A stretch of 6,746 bases of DNA from JANMZR01 sp031383555 (GTDB taxonomy: Bacteria > Bacteroidota > Bacteroidia > Cytophagales > Spirosomataceae), in NCBI GenBank assembly GCA_031383555.1, contig JANMZR010000055.1:1-6746 (forward strand). Reading direction: 5' to 3'. The position numbers and the translations under genes are program-made. The notes beneath the pieces were generated by a model. The model had not been told where the DNA came from and searched no databases. It saw only the letters and a list, made by a program, of their open reading frames with translations. Shown here piece by piece: positions 1 to 6,702 of this stretch (its first letter is position 1; every line of letters begins with the position of its first letter).

Positions 1-1
1 A

Positions 2-934
2 AGCATACTTTTATTGATTGCGTTTTTGCTTTACAGCAATAATCGTCAAAAGCAAAAAGCCAATAATCTGTTACATCAGCAAAAACAGGAGATTGATTTC
101 CAAAGAAATAAAGCTGAAAAAGCACTTGCAGAACTCAAATCCACCCAAGCCCAACTCATCCAATCCGAAAAACTCGCTTCATTGGGCGAACTCACCGCAG
201 GCATTGCCCATGAGATACAAAACCCACTCAATTTCGTCAATAACTTCTCGGAAGTAAGTGCTGAGTTAGTTCAGGAGATAAAAGAGGAGAGACAAAAGCC
301 AAAAGAAAATCAGGATGAATCATTAGTAGATGAAATTTTTAATGATATTTCTCAAAACCTTCAAAAAATAACTCTACACGGCAAGCGAGCAAGTAGCATT
401 GTAAAAGGTATGCTCGAACACTCTCGAACTAGCACAGGTATAAAGGAATTAACGGACATTAATCAATTAGCCGATGAATATTTGCGGCTCTCTTATCATG
501 GTTTTAAAGCTAAAAACGATTCTTTTGATGCTGATTTAAAAACAGATTTCGATGAAAACCTCCCCAAAATCGAAGTCATTCCACAAGACATGGGTCGGGT
601 GTTGTTGAATCTAATAAACAATGCTTTTTGGGCCGTAAATGAAAAAAGCAAAAAAGGAGAAGCAGGCTATGAGCCAAAAGTAAAGATAAGTACCCTGCTA
701 AACGCTAATAGCCAACTGCTAATAGCCATAAAAGACAATGGCCTCGGCATGACCGAAGAAGTAAAGGCTAAAATCTTTCAGCCCTTTTTCACGACAAAAC
801 CGACGGGGCAAGGCACGGGACTGGGACTTTCATTAGCTTATGATATTGTGACGAAAGGGCATGGCGGAACGATTGATGTGGAAAGTGTGGAGGGAGAAGG
901 GACAACGCTTATTGTGAAATTACCTATTGTCTGA
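2..934 (+). CDS. Sensor histidine kinase (HK1), 5'-partial; C-terminal kinase half
   Basis: This is the cytoplasmic half of a membrane sensor kinase that should autophosphorylate on histidine and pass the phosphate to a response regulator. The reading frame is open from base 2, where it encodes the end of a transmembrane helix (SILLLIAFLLY) that aligns with the helix of the two downstream paralogs, so the true start lies outside the window; a TTG at 14 is not the start. A coiled-coil linker follows (about 35-195), then HisKA with phospho-acceptor His at 209-211 in GIAHEIQNPLNF. The HATPase domain shows an N box (VLLNLINNAFWAV, about 599-637), G1 box DNGLGM (734-751), FQPFFTTKP and G2 box GQGTGLGLSLAYDI. 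The upstream part is expected to hold a signal peptide and TPRs, by analogy with HK2 and HK3. The gene ends LPIV-stop, and its stop codon lies inside the palindrome that begins at 929, so the original C-terminus may have been slightly different. Domain assignment is secure; the signal sensed is unknown. Confidence 0.93.
   Translation, partial: SILLLIAFLLYSNNRQKQKANNLLHQQKQEIDFQRNKAEKALAELKSTQAQLIQSEKLASLGELTAGIAHEIQNPLNFVNNFSEVSAELVQEIKEERQKPKENQDESLVDEIFNDISQNLQKITLHGKRASSIVKGMLEHSRTSTGIKELTDINQLADEYLRLSYHGFKAKNDSFDADLKTDFDENLPKIEVIPQDMGRVLLNLINNAFWAVNEKSKKGEAGYEPKVKISTLLNANSQLLIAIKDNGLGMTEEVKAKIFQPFFTTKPTGQGTGLGLSLAYDIVTKGHGGTIDVESVEGEGTTLIVKLPIV
137..180 (+). repeat. 44-bp perfect direct repeat, copy A (in HK1)
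   Basis: These 44 bases are identical to 2311-2354 in HK2, and a 27-base core (146-172) is also identical in HK3 at 4284-4310. They encode the end of the coiled coil leading into HisKA (KSTQAQLIQSEKLAS). The match covers synonymous positions as well, which suggests recent duplication or gene conversion between neighbouring kinases. Confidence 0.9.
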
Positions 935-1041
935 ATCGCAGATTATATAGATTAAATGATTACACAGAATAGAAATAGTAGAATTCAAAAAAATATAAAA
1001 TTAGTGAAATCCACAAATCCTTTTAAATCTGTGATTCAGAC
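929..1041. repeat. 113-bp imperfect palindromic element with GTCTGAATC/GATTCAGAC ends
   Basis: The left tip GTCTGAATCGCAGATT (929-944) is the reverse complement of the right tip AATCTGTGATTCAGAC (1026-1041) at 15 of 16 positions. The symmetry centre falls close to a GAATTC at 981-986. Inside the arms, GATT/GAAT words recur every 8-9 bases on the left (933, 941, 950, 958, 967). AATC words mirror them on the right (1008, 1016, 1026), so the arms have an internal short-period structure. From memory, dispersed palindromes with GTCTGAATC-type ends are common in Bacteroidota genomes, but I know no settled name or function. Here the element sits between the last codons of one kinase and the tail fragment of another; its left tip supplies the TGA that stops HK1. 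It could form an RNA hairpin in the transcript, but it has no GC-rich stem with a U-run, so I do not call it a terminator. Confidence 0.8.
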
Positions 1042-1147
1042 GAATTATGATATTGTGAAATCACATGGCGTTGAGTTGAAGGTGGAAACCAAGGAAGGAG
1101 AAGGGAGTGAGTTTATTATACAATTACCAATTAAAAATAATCAATGA
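1042..1147 (+). pseudogene. C-terminal remnant of a lost sensor histidine kinase
   Basis: The frame ending at TGA 1145-1147 encodes NYDIVKSHGVELKVE, then an EGEGSEFIIQLP motif. This is the last ~34 residues of a HATPase domain, corresponding to AYDIV...LP at the ends of HK1, HK2 and HK3. The phospho-acceptor, N box, G1 and the GTGLG part of G2 are all absent, so it cannot be a kinase. It is not a duplicate of the HK1 tail: the sequence (SHGVELKVET versus KGHGGTIDVES) differs clearly, pointing to a separate paralog. An in-frame ATG at 956 inside the palindrome would give a 63-residue product made of repeat-derived and kinase-derived residues, but nothing suggests it is functional. Its stop overlaps the HK2 start as ATGA, so the lost gene was once translationally coupled to HK2. 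Confidence 0.8.
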
Positions 1148-3087
1148 TAAAGACAATAAAACTAGCCATTATTCTTACAATGATATGCAGTCCCGGCTAT
1201 ACACAAAACCAACTCAAGGTAGATAGCCTGAAATATGAATTATCTCAGGCAAAACAGGATAGCATCCGAGCGTTTATATTAATAGACTTATCACATATTT
1301 ATCAAAATACAAAACCGGATTCTTCCATTTATTACGGTCGGCAAGCTTTGACCTTGTTACAGAATGCAAAATATTTTTCAAAACAGGTATCTTCTTTATT
1401 GATTTTGGTTGAGGTGTTCCGGACGCTAGGTGATGTTGGGAAAGCTATGGAAGCAGTATTTAAAGGATTGCAAATAGCAGAAGAACAAAATGACCGCCTA
1501 AATACGACCTATTGCTTAAATCAATTGGGAACCACCTATATGTTATCCTTGAAGGACTATCCAAAAGCGATACAATACTTTCGGGAAGCAAACCAAATAT
1601 CTAATGAACTCCATAATGAGGAATGGAATGCCTACATGGTATTGAACATAGCGAGCGCCTATCGGAGAAATAAACAATTAGATTCGGCATTTTTTTACGA
1701 CCAAAAAGCATATGCTGCCTTAAAAAAACTAGACAAAGCGGAACATTTACCCCTATTGTTTTTACAAATGGGTGCAACACAATTCGGTTTAGACAACTAC
1801 CCACTTGCTTTGAAATATTTATATAAAGGCTTACATATAAGCCAGCAACAAAATGACGTTTTCTATAGTTCTCTTGCTTTTTTTCGTATTGCCCAAGTTT
1901 TTCAAGCCATGAAACAGGCAGAATCTTGTATCAGGTTTACCAAAAAAAGTCTTGCCGCAGCCAATAAAATTAATTTTAAGCAACAAATATTAGAGGCCAG
2001 TACGCTGCTGGCACAGTTATATGAGTCGAGAAATATCGACTCCGCTTACAACTATTTAAAATTGGCAAAAACAGCAAATGATGAAGTAAACGGACCCTCA
2101 AAAAAACTGGAACTTCAAAAAACAATTACAGACGAAATGGAACGCCAGCGCAAAGTTGAAACTGAAAGTGTAGCTTATCAAACACAAATGAAGCAGTATA
2201 TCTTCCTGGCCGGATTAGGAATCCTGTTGCTGATTGCATTTATTCTTTACCGCAACAATAAGCAAAAACAAAAAGCAAATAAAGTATTAGAAAGTACCCT
2301 TGCCAATTTAAAATCCACCCAAGCCCAACTCATCCAATCCGAAAAACTCGCTTCCCTCGGCGAACTCACGGCAGGCATTGCTCACGAGATACAAAACCCT
2401 TTGAATTTTGTTAATAACTTTTCAGAAATGAGTGTGGAACTCGCCCAAGAATTAAAAGAGGAGGTTAAGAAACCTACAAAAGATTGGGAGCTTATCGAAG
2501 ATTTAGCTGAAGATTTGTCTAAAAACCAAGAAAAAATCAACCTTCACGGCAAACGTGCAAGCAATATCGTAAAAGGTATGCTTGAACACTCACGTACAAG
2601 TTCAGGTGAAAAAGAATTAACCGATATCAACTCATTGGCTGATGAATATTTAAGGCTTGCTTATCATGGTTTAAGAGCTAAGGATAAAAATTTCAACTCA
2701 GATATTAAAACTGATTTAGATCCTGATTTGCCAAAAATAGAAATAATTCCGCAGGATATTGGACGAGTTTTATTGAACTTGATTAATAATGCGTTTTATG
2801 CTGTTCGGAATGTTGAAAAACCTTTAGTTACTTTAAGTACTGAGAAATCTGAGAATCAAATCATCATCAAAGTAAGCGACAACGGCACAGGCATGAGCGA
2901 AGACGTAAAAGCCAAAATCTTTCAGCCTTTTTTCACTACCAAACCAACTGGTCAAGGCACAGGTTTGGGTCTGAGTTTGGCTTATGATATTATTACGAAA
3001 GGGCATGGGGGAACCTTGGAAGTTGTTTCAACTGTGGGTGTCGGCTCGGAGTTTATTATTAGTTTACCTTTTAAAACTATTGGATGA
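1144..3087 (+). CDS. TPR-domain sensor histidine kinase (HK2), complete
   Basis: This 647-residue protein should be an inner-membrane sensor kinase with a periplasmic sensing domain. Residues 1-20 form a signal peptide (cleavage probably GYT|Q). Residues ~40-315 form a TPR array; typical helices are LGTTYMLSLKDYPKAIQYF (128-146) and AYRRNKQLDSAFFYDQKA (172-189). A short helix ERQRKVETESVAYQ leads to one transmembrane segment (~352-369). A coiled coil (~374-410) precedes HisKA with His414 in GIAHEIQNPL; the following Glu and Asn fit the HExxN motif used for phosphotransfer and phosphatase activity. HATPase motifs are the N box (Asn545, Asn548), G1 DNGTGM (579-584) and G2 GQGTGLGLSLAYDI (603-616). 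The start is favoured by the signal peptide and by its ATGA overlap with the upstream remnant. The stop overlaps HK3's start by 4 bases. No receiver or DNA-binding domain is present, so its partner regulator lies outside the window. Confidence 0.95.
   Translation: MIKTIKLAIILTMICSPGYTQNQLKVDSLKYELSQAKQDSIRAFILIDLSHIYQNTKPDSSIYYGRQALTLLQNAKYFSKQVSSLLILVEVFRTLGDVGKAMEAVFKGLQIAEEQNDRLNTTYCLNQLGTTYMLSLKDYPKAIQYFREANQISNELHNEEWNAYMVLNIASAYRRNKQLDSAFFYDQKAYAALKKLDKAEHLPLLFLQMGATQFGLDNYPLALKYLYKGLHISQQQNDVFYSSLAFFRIAQVFQAMKQAESCIRFTKKSLAAANKINFKQQILEASTLLAQLYESRNIDSAYNYLKLAKTANDEVNGPSKKLELQKTITDEMERQRKVETESVAYQTQMKQYIFLAGLGILLLIAFILYRNNKQKQKANKVLESTLANLKSTQAQLIQSEKLASLGELTAGIAHEIQNPLNFVNNFSEMSVELAQELKEEVKKPTKDWELIEDLAEDLSKNQEKINLHGKRASNIVKGMLEHSRTSSGEKELTDINSLADEYLRLAYHGLRAKDKNFNSDIKTDLDPDLPKIEIIPQDIGRVLLNLINNAFYAVRNVEKPLVTLSTEKSENQIIIKVSDNGTGMSEDVKAKIFQPFFTTKPTGQGTGLGLSLAYDIITKGHGGTLEVVSTVGVGSEFIISLPFKTIG
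2311..2354 (+). repeat. 44-bp perfect direct repeat, copy B (in HK2)
   Basis: Identical over all 44 bases to 137-180 in HK1. The identity stops sharply on both sides (HK1 continues attggg where HK2 has cctcgg), although the protein stays the same, which is a pattern expected from short conversion tracts or a recent shared origin followed by patchy divergence. Confidence 0.9.
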
Positions 3088-5033
3088 TGAAGCAGTTCGT
3101 ATTGATATTCTTTCTCTCACTGGCGTGTAGCCTCGGTTTTGCTCAAAATAAAGCGTTTTCCGTTGACAGCTTGAAACACCAATTGGGAACGGTCAAAGAG
3201 GACACAAGCCAAATACTGGTACTGGCTGAAATTTGCCATCATTACGGTTATTCAAATTTTGATTCAGCCATCGTGTACGGACAGCGGGCGCTTAAACTCT
3301 TGGAACGAAACGATTTCCCTCGAGGCAAAGTGAGGGTGTTATTTGGTTTGGGTGGCGCCTATTTGATTCATGGTGATATTTCCAAAGCATTGGACATACA
3401 ATTGGAAGGCTTGCAATTGGCAGAAAAAAACCATTTTGAACTTGAAAAATCAGCGTGTTTGCTTGGAATCGGTTTTTGCTATACCATGCTCACTGACAAA
3501 CCAAAGGCCATTGAATTTTTCCAAAAGGCAAGGCTGGCAAACAAAAAAGCCAGACAAACAGTTGGCCTGGAGTTCGTTGCACCGGAAATCGAAGTCAACC
3601 TCGGCGAAGCCTATCGGGAAAACAACCAATTGGATTCGGCACTGGTTTGCCTTAAAAGCCTTGCAGATGCTCCACCAAATTCCAATTGGCGGGCAGTCGC
3701 TTTGACATCCTTGTCAGATGTTTACATGCGCATGGGAAAATACCAAATGGCCCTCGAATGCCTAACCGAAAGCTTTTACTTGGATGTGAAAAACAATGAC
3801 GAATATTCCCTAACATGGGCTTGTTATGCCCTTTCAAGATTGTACAAACAGCTGAACCAGCCAGACTCGTGTATTTTTTATGCCAAAAAATCATTTGAGA
3901 CTGCAAAGAAATTGAACATAAAAATGGGTTTGTTGCAGTCGAGCCGGATGCTGGCCGAGTTATATGAAAAAACCGACCCGGCAGAAGCCATCAAATACCA
4001 TAAAATCTACGTAGCAGTCAATGAGGAGTTGTACGGAACCAACAAGATTATATCTCTGCAAAAAACATTGCTGGAAGAACAGGAAAGGCAACGTAAAGTG
4101 GAATCGGACGGGCTAGCCTATCAAAACAGGGTAAAGCAATATGCTTTTTTGGCGGGTTTGGTGATACTGATTTTAATTGCCTTCATCCTCTATCGCAACT
4201 ATCAAACGGAAAAGAAAGCCCGGAATTTGGTCAATAAACAAAAAGAAGAAATTCAAAGCACCCTCACCGAGCTCAAAGCCACTCAAGCCCAACTCATCCA
4301 ATCCGAAAAATTGGCTTCATTGGGTGAACTCACCGCAGGCATCGCTCACGAAATACAAAATCCGCTAAATTTTGTGAATAACTTTTCGGAGGTTTCTTCT
4401 GAGTTGGTAACAGAAATGAAAGAAGAATTGGCAGTCGGCAATCAGCAATCGGCCAATGAAATTGCTGATGACTTAAAGCAAAATTTGGAGAAAATCACCT
4501 TACATGGCAAACGTGCCAGTAGCATTGTAAAAGGCATGTTGGAGCACTCCAAAGCCAGTTCAGGTGAAAAAGAACTAATCGACATCAATGCCTTAGCCGA
4601 TGAATATTTAAGATTGTCCTATCATGGCTTAAGAGCAAAGGACAAAGATTTCAACTCAGACTTCAAAACAGATTTTTATTCTGATTTGCCAAAAATTGCA
4701 GTCATTCCACAAGACATAGGGCGGGTTTTGTTGAATTTGATAAATAATGCGTTTTATGCAGTTAAATCTGTTGACAAGCCAATGGTTGAAGTAACAACCA
4801 AGAACGCTGATAATCAAGTAATTATTTTGGTAAAAGATAATGGCCTTGGTATGAGCGATGAAATAAAAGCCAAAATCTTCCAACCCTTTTTCACCACCAA
4901 ACCCACTGGCCAAGGCACGGGCTTGGGGTTAAGTTTGGCTTATGATATCGTGACGAAAGGGCATGGCGGGACTTTGGAGGTTAAAAGTACTGAGGGGGGT
5001 GGCTCGGAGTTTACAATTAAATTATTCTTATAA
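3084..5033 (+). CDS. TPR-domain sensor histidine kinase (HK3), complete
   Basis: This is a 649-residue paralog of HK2 with the same architecture. It has a signal peptide (1-20, CSLGFA|Q), a periplasmic TPR array (~45-312, e.g. SDVYMRMGKYQMALECLTES at 211-230), a conserved pre-membrane helix ERQRKVESDGLAYQ and one transmembrane helix (~353-370). A coiled coil (~375-418), HisKA with His422, and HATPase with Asn551/Asn554, G1 DNGLGM (585-590) and G2 GQGTGLGL (609-616) follow. The start could be ATG 3084 or ATG 3087; both leave it overlapping HK2's stop, so translation is probably coupled. Two things are odd. The coiled-coil linker is exactly seven residues longer than in HK2. The protein ends EFTIKLFL, lacking the LP and short tail found in its paralogs, just where the next gene starts. 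The TPR half is far more diverged from HK2 than the kinase half, so a different signal is likely. Confidence 0.95.
   Translation: MMKQFVLIFFLSLACSLGFAQNKAFSVDSLKHQLGTVKEDTSQILVLAEICHHYGYSNFDSAIVYGQRALKLLERNDFPRGKVRVLFGLGGAYLIHGDISKALDIQLEGLQLAEKNHFELEKSACLLGIGFCYTMLTDKPKAIEFFQKARLANKKARQTVGLEFVAPEIEVNLGEAYRENNQLDSALVCLKSLADAPPNSNWRAVALTSLSDVYMRMGKYQMALECLTESFYLDVKNNDEYSLTWACYALSRLYKQLNQPDSCIFYAKKSFETAKKLNIKMGLLQSSRMLAELYEKTDPAEAIKYHKIYVAVNEELYGTNKIISLQKTLLEEQERQRKVESDGLAYQNRVKQYAFLAGLVILILIAFILYRNYQTEKKARNLVNKQKEEIQSTLTELKATQAQLIQSEKLASLGELTAGIAHEIQNPLNFVNNFSEVSSELVTEMKEELAVGNQQSANEIADDLKQNLEKITLHGKRASSIVKGMLEHSKASSGEKELIDINALADEYLRLSYHGLRAKDKDFNSDFKTDFYSDLPKIAVIPQDIGRVLLNLINNAFYAVKSVDKPMVEVTTKNADNQVIILVKDNGLGMSDEIKAKIFQPFFTTKPTGQGTGLGLSLAYDIVTKGHGGTLEVKSTEGGGSEFTIKLFL
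4284..4310 (+). repeat. 27-bp core of the kinase direct repeat, copy C (in HK3)
   Basis: These 27 bases match 146-172 (HK1) and 2320-2346 (HK2) exactly. They encode the QAQLIQSEK stretch just before the H box. HK3 thus shares only the centre of the 44-bp block that HK1 and HK2 share in full. Confidence 0.85.
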
Positions 5034-6053
5034 ATGAAAGAATATCAGCAAATACTTGAAGGTCTTAAAAATGAAATTCGCCAGGCTCGTTTACGGGCGG
5101 TAATGTCTGCTAATGCTGAAATGTTAAGGCTTTATTGGCAAATTGGAAACACAATTTTACAGCAACAATCAGAACAAGGCTGGGGAGCAAAAATCATTGA
5201 CCGACTTTCTTCTGACCTCAAATCAGAATTTCCAGATATGACAGGTTTATCGGTTAGAAATCTGAAATACATGAGAGCTTATGCAGAATCATATTCAAAT
5301 CTTGAATTTGTGCAAGCCTCACTTGCACAAATTACGTGGTATCACCATATTACGCTTTTGGACAAGGTAAAAGATAAAAATCAAAGGCTTTTGTATATAG
5401 AAGAAACAGCAAAAAACGCCTGGTCAAGAGATGTAATGGTGCATCAAATTGAATCAAAATACCTTGAACGAAAAGGTATTTCACAATCAAATTTTCAGAA
5501 AATTCTACCTCAACCCTTTTCAGATTTAGCACAGCAAACGTTCAAAGACCCCTATTTGTTTGATTTTATAACCTTGGCAGATGGTTATCGAGAAAAAGAA
5601 TTAGAAGATGCCCTAACTGAAAATATAACCAAATTCTTGCTCGAATTAGGACTTGGATTTGCTTACGTGGGCAGACAATATCCCATCGAAGTTTCAGAAA
5701 GAGATTTTGCTATTGATTTGCTTTTTTATCATTTAAAACTTCGTTCTTACATTGTTATTGACTTAAAGATAGTTGATTTTCAACCAGAATTTGTAGGAAA
5801 ACTCAATTTTTACCTTTCGGCAGTTGATGAAAAACTCAAAACTGAACACGACCAACCAAGTATAGGCTTGCTAATTTGCAAAAGTAAAGACAAGCTCATA
5901 GTAGAATATGCCCTACGTGACGTGAACAAACCGATTGGTATTTCGGAATATATTTTAACAGAAGTTTTGCCAGAAAATATCAAAAGTTCATTGCCAACGA
6001 TTCAAGAAATTGAAGAAAAATTGATTCAAGAAATCTCAAAAAACCATGAATAA
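5034..6053 (+). CDS. DUF1016 / YhcG-family PD-(D/E)XK nuclease-fold protein
   Basis: This 339-residue protein matches the DUF1016 (YhcG-like) family, of near-standard length. The N-terminal domain (~10-150) has the family signatures LYWQIGNTI, QGWGAKIIDRLSSDL, FPDMTGLSVRNLKYMRAYAE and ITWYHHITLLDKV. The C-terminal domain (~170-320) is the PD-(D/E)XK nuclease-like fold. It shows ELGLGFAYVGRQYPIEV, then DFAIDLLFYHLKLRSYIVIDLK, with Asp228 and the pair Asp243-x-Lys245 as likely metal-binding and catalytic residues, followed by PEFVGKLNFYLSAVDEKL. It is predicted cytoplasmic, with no signal peptide or membrane segment. The biochemical role of the family is not firmly established; members often occur near restriction and other defence genes, so nucleic-acid cleavage or processing is a family-level inference. 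It begins right after HK3's stop (TAAATG) and overlaps the next gene by 8 bases, so it is probably co-transcribed with the kinases. A functional link to them is not shown. Confidence 0.9.
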   Translation: MKEYQQILEGLKNEIRQARLRAVMSANAEMLRLYWQIGNTILQQQSEQGWGAKIIDRLSSDLKSEFPDMTGLSVRNLKYMRAYAESYSNLEFVQASLAQITWYHHITLLDKVKDKNQRLLYIEETAKNAWSRDVMVHQIESKYLERKGISQSNFQKILPQPFSDLAQQTFKDPYLFDFITLADGYREKELEDALTENITKFLLELGLGFAYVGRQYPIEVSERDFAIDLLFYHLKLRSYIVIDLKIVDFQPEFVGKLNFYLSAVDEKLKTEHDQPSIGLLICKSKDKLIVEYALRDVNKPIGISEYILTEVLPENIKSSLPTIQEIEEKLIQEISKNHE

Positions 6054-6702
6054 ATTTATTTTTACTTTTTTTCTCGCACTTATTTGTAGTGTTGGCTTTG
6101 CCCAAATAACAAACCCTGATAGCTTGAAGCAAGCCCTGAAAATAGCAACGACCGACTCCGCTCGGCATAACGCTTGCGTTGAATTATATTTTTATTATGT
6201 TGAAGTAAACCGAGATTCAGCCTTGCTTTATGCAGAGAAACGCCTTGAACTCGCCAAGCAAAACAACAACAAACTGGCAGAAGCATTTGCCTTAACCAGT
6301 AAAAGTTATCAATATACTAATATGGGTAAATTTGCGGCATCGTACCAGAATTTATTGCTGGCTCTTAGAATTGCAGAAGACCCAAATAGTAAAGAAAAAA
6401 ATGGGTGGCGATTAGCCCAGTTTCCTATCCCGGGAAAAGGCAGGCTTATACTTCTATCTAACGTACATCAATTTTTAGGTACTTTGATGCGTAGTACTGA
6501 GAACCCAAAACAAGAAGTTTTGCAATTTAAAGAGGCATTGAGAATTGCTCGTCAGGTTAATCATATAGACAGGCAAAGGTCAGCGAATATGACTTTGGCA
6601 GGAGCATATCTTAGAATGAATCAGCTTGTAATGAAACCAAAACCCTTAGAATCATTAAACCATTTTACAATACCTGTTGCCATAATATTACTTTCTTACT
6701 AA
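6046..6702 (+). CDS. Secreted TPR protein, probably truncated front half of a fourth TPR-kinase
   Basis: The 218-residue product starts with a signal peptide nearly matching HK3's (FFLALICSVGFA|Q). The mature protein opens with NPDSLKQAL, like the VDSLKxxL opening of HK2 and HK3. TPR-like helical pairs occur at ~36-70, ~73-107, ~133-170 and from ~176. The last one reads LAGAYLRMNQL and should continue as DSAxxYxxKA, as in the paralogs (NKQLDSAFFYDQKA, NNQLDSALVCLKS). Instead, from residue 195 (base 6628) the sequence stops looking like TPR and ends after 24 residues in a hydrophobic PVAIILLSY. There is no transmembrane helix of the usual kind and no HisKA or HATPase. It is therefore most likely a paralog broken by insertion, deletion or frameshift. 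It could also be a stand-alone secreted TPR protein with an unusual tail, but the loss of homology mid-repeat argues against that. The start overlaps the DUF1016 stop by 8 bases (ATGAATAA). Confidence 0.75.
   Translation: MNKFIFTFFLALICSVGFAQITNPDSLKQALKIATTDSARHNACVELYFYYVEVNRDSALLYAEKRLELAKQNNNKLAEAFALTSKSYQYTNMGKFAASYQNLLLALRIAEDPNSKEKNGWRLAQFPIPGKGRLILLSNVHQFLGTLMRSTENPKQEVLQFKEALRIARQVNHIDRQRSANMTLAGAYLRMNQLVMKPKPLESLNHFTIPVAIILLSY

Noticed and set aside
14..934. TTG at 14 as the start of HK1, giving a 306-residue soluble kinase
   Set aside because: The frame is open to base 2, and the residues before and after 14 are the inside of a transmembrane helix matching those of HK2 and HK3. 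The gene is cut by the window edge.
929..1041. Intrinsic (rho-independent) terminator after HK1
   Set aside because: The arms are long, AT-rich and imperfect, with no compact GC stem followed by a U-run. Downstream genes are tightly coupled to the remnant that follows.
956..1147. A real 63-residue small protein
   Set aside because: Its first half is translated palindrome and its second half is a kinase tail. It has no start-site support, so it is better described as a repeat plus a pseudogene remnant.
3084..3150. Lipoprotein signal (lipobox) in HK3 and the last TPR protein because of the Cys in LACS/LICS
   Set aside because: The residues before Cys do not fit the lipobox, since the -3 position is not Leu/Val/Ile in the right register. 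A standard signal peptidase I site GFA|Q follows.
3652..3906. Reverse-strand open frames (for example at 1601-1804, 3652-3906, 4656-4913, 5350-5532, 5980-6286)
   Set aside because: They lie wholly opposite well-supported coding sequence with clear domains, and show no recognisable motifs of their own.
4177..4368. Alternative-frame + strand open frames inside the kinases (18-257, 3370-3705, 4177-4368)
   Set aside because: These are frame-shifted readings of conserved kinase or TPR sequence. Similar lysine- and proline-rich shadows appear in both HK1 and HK3 because the DNA is repeated.
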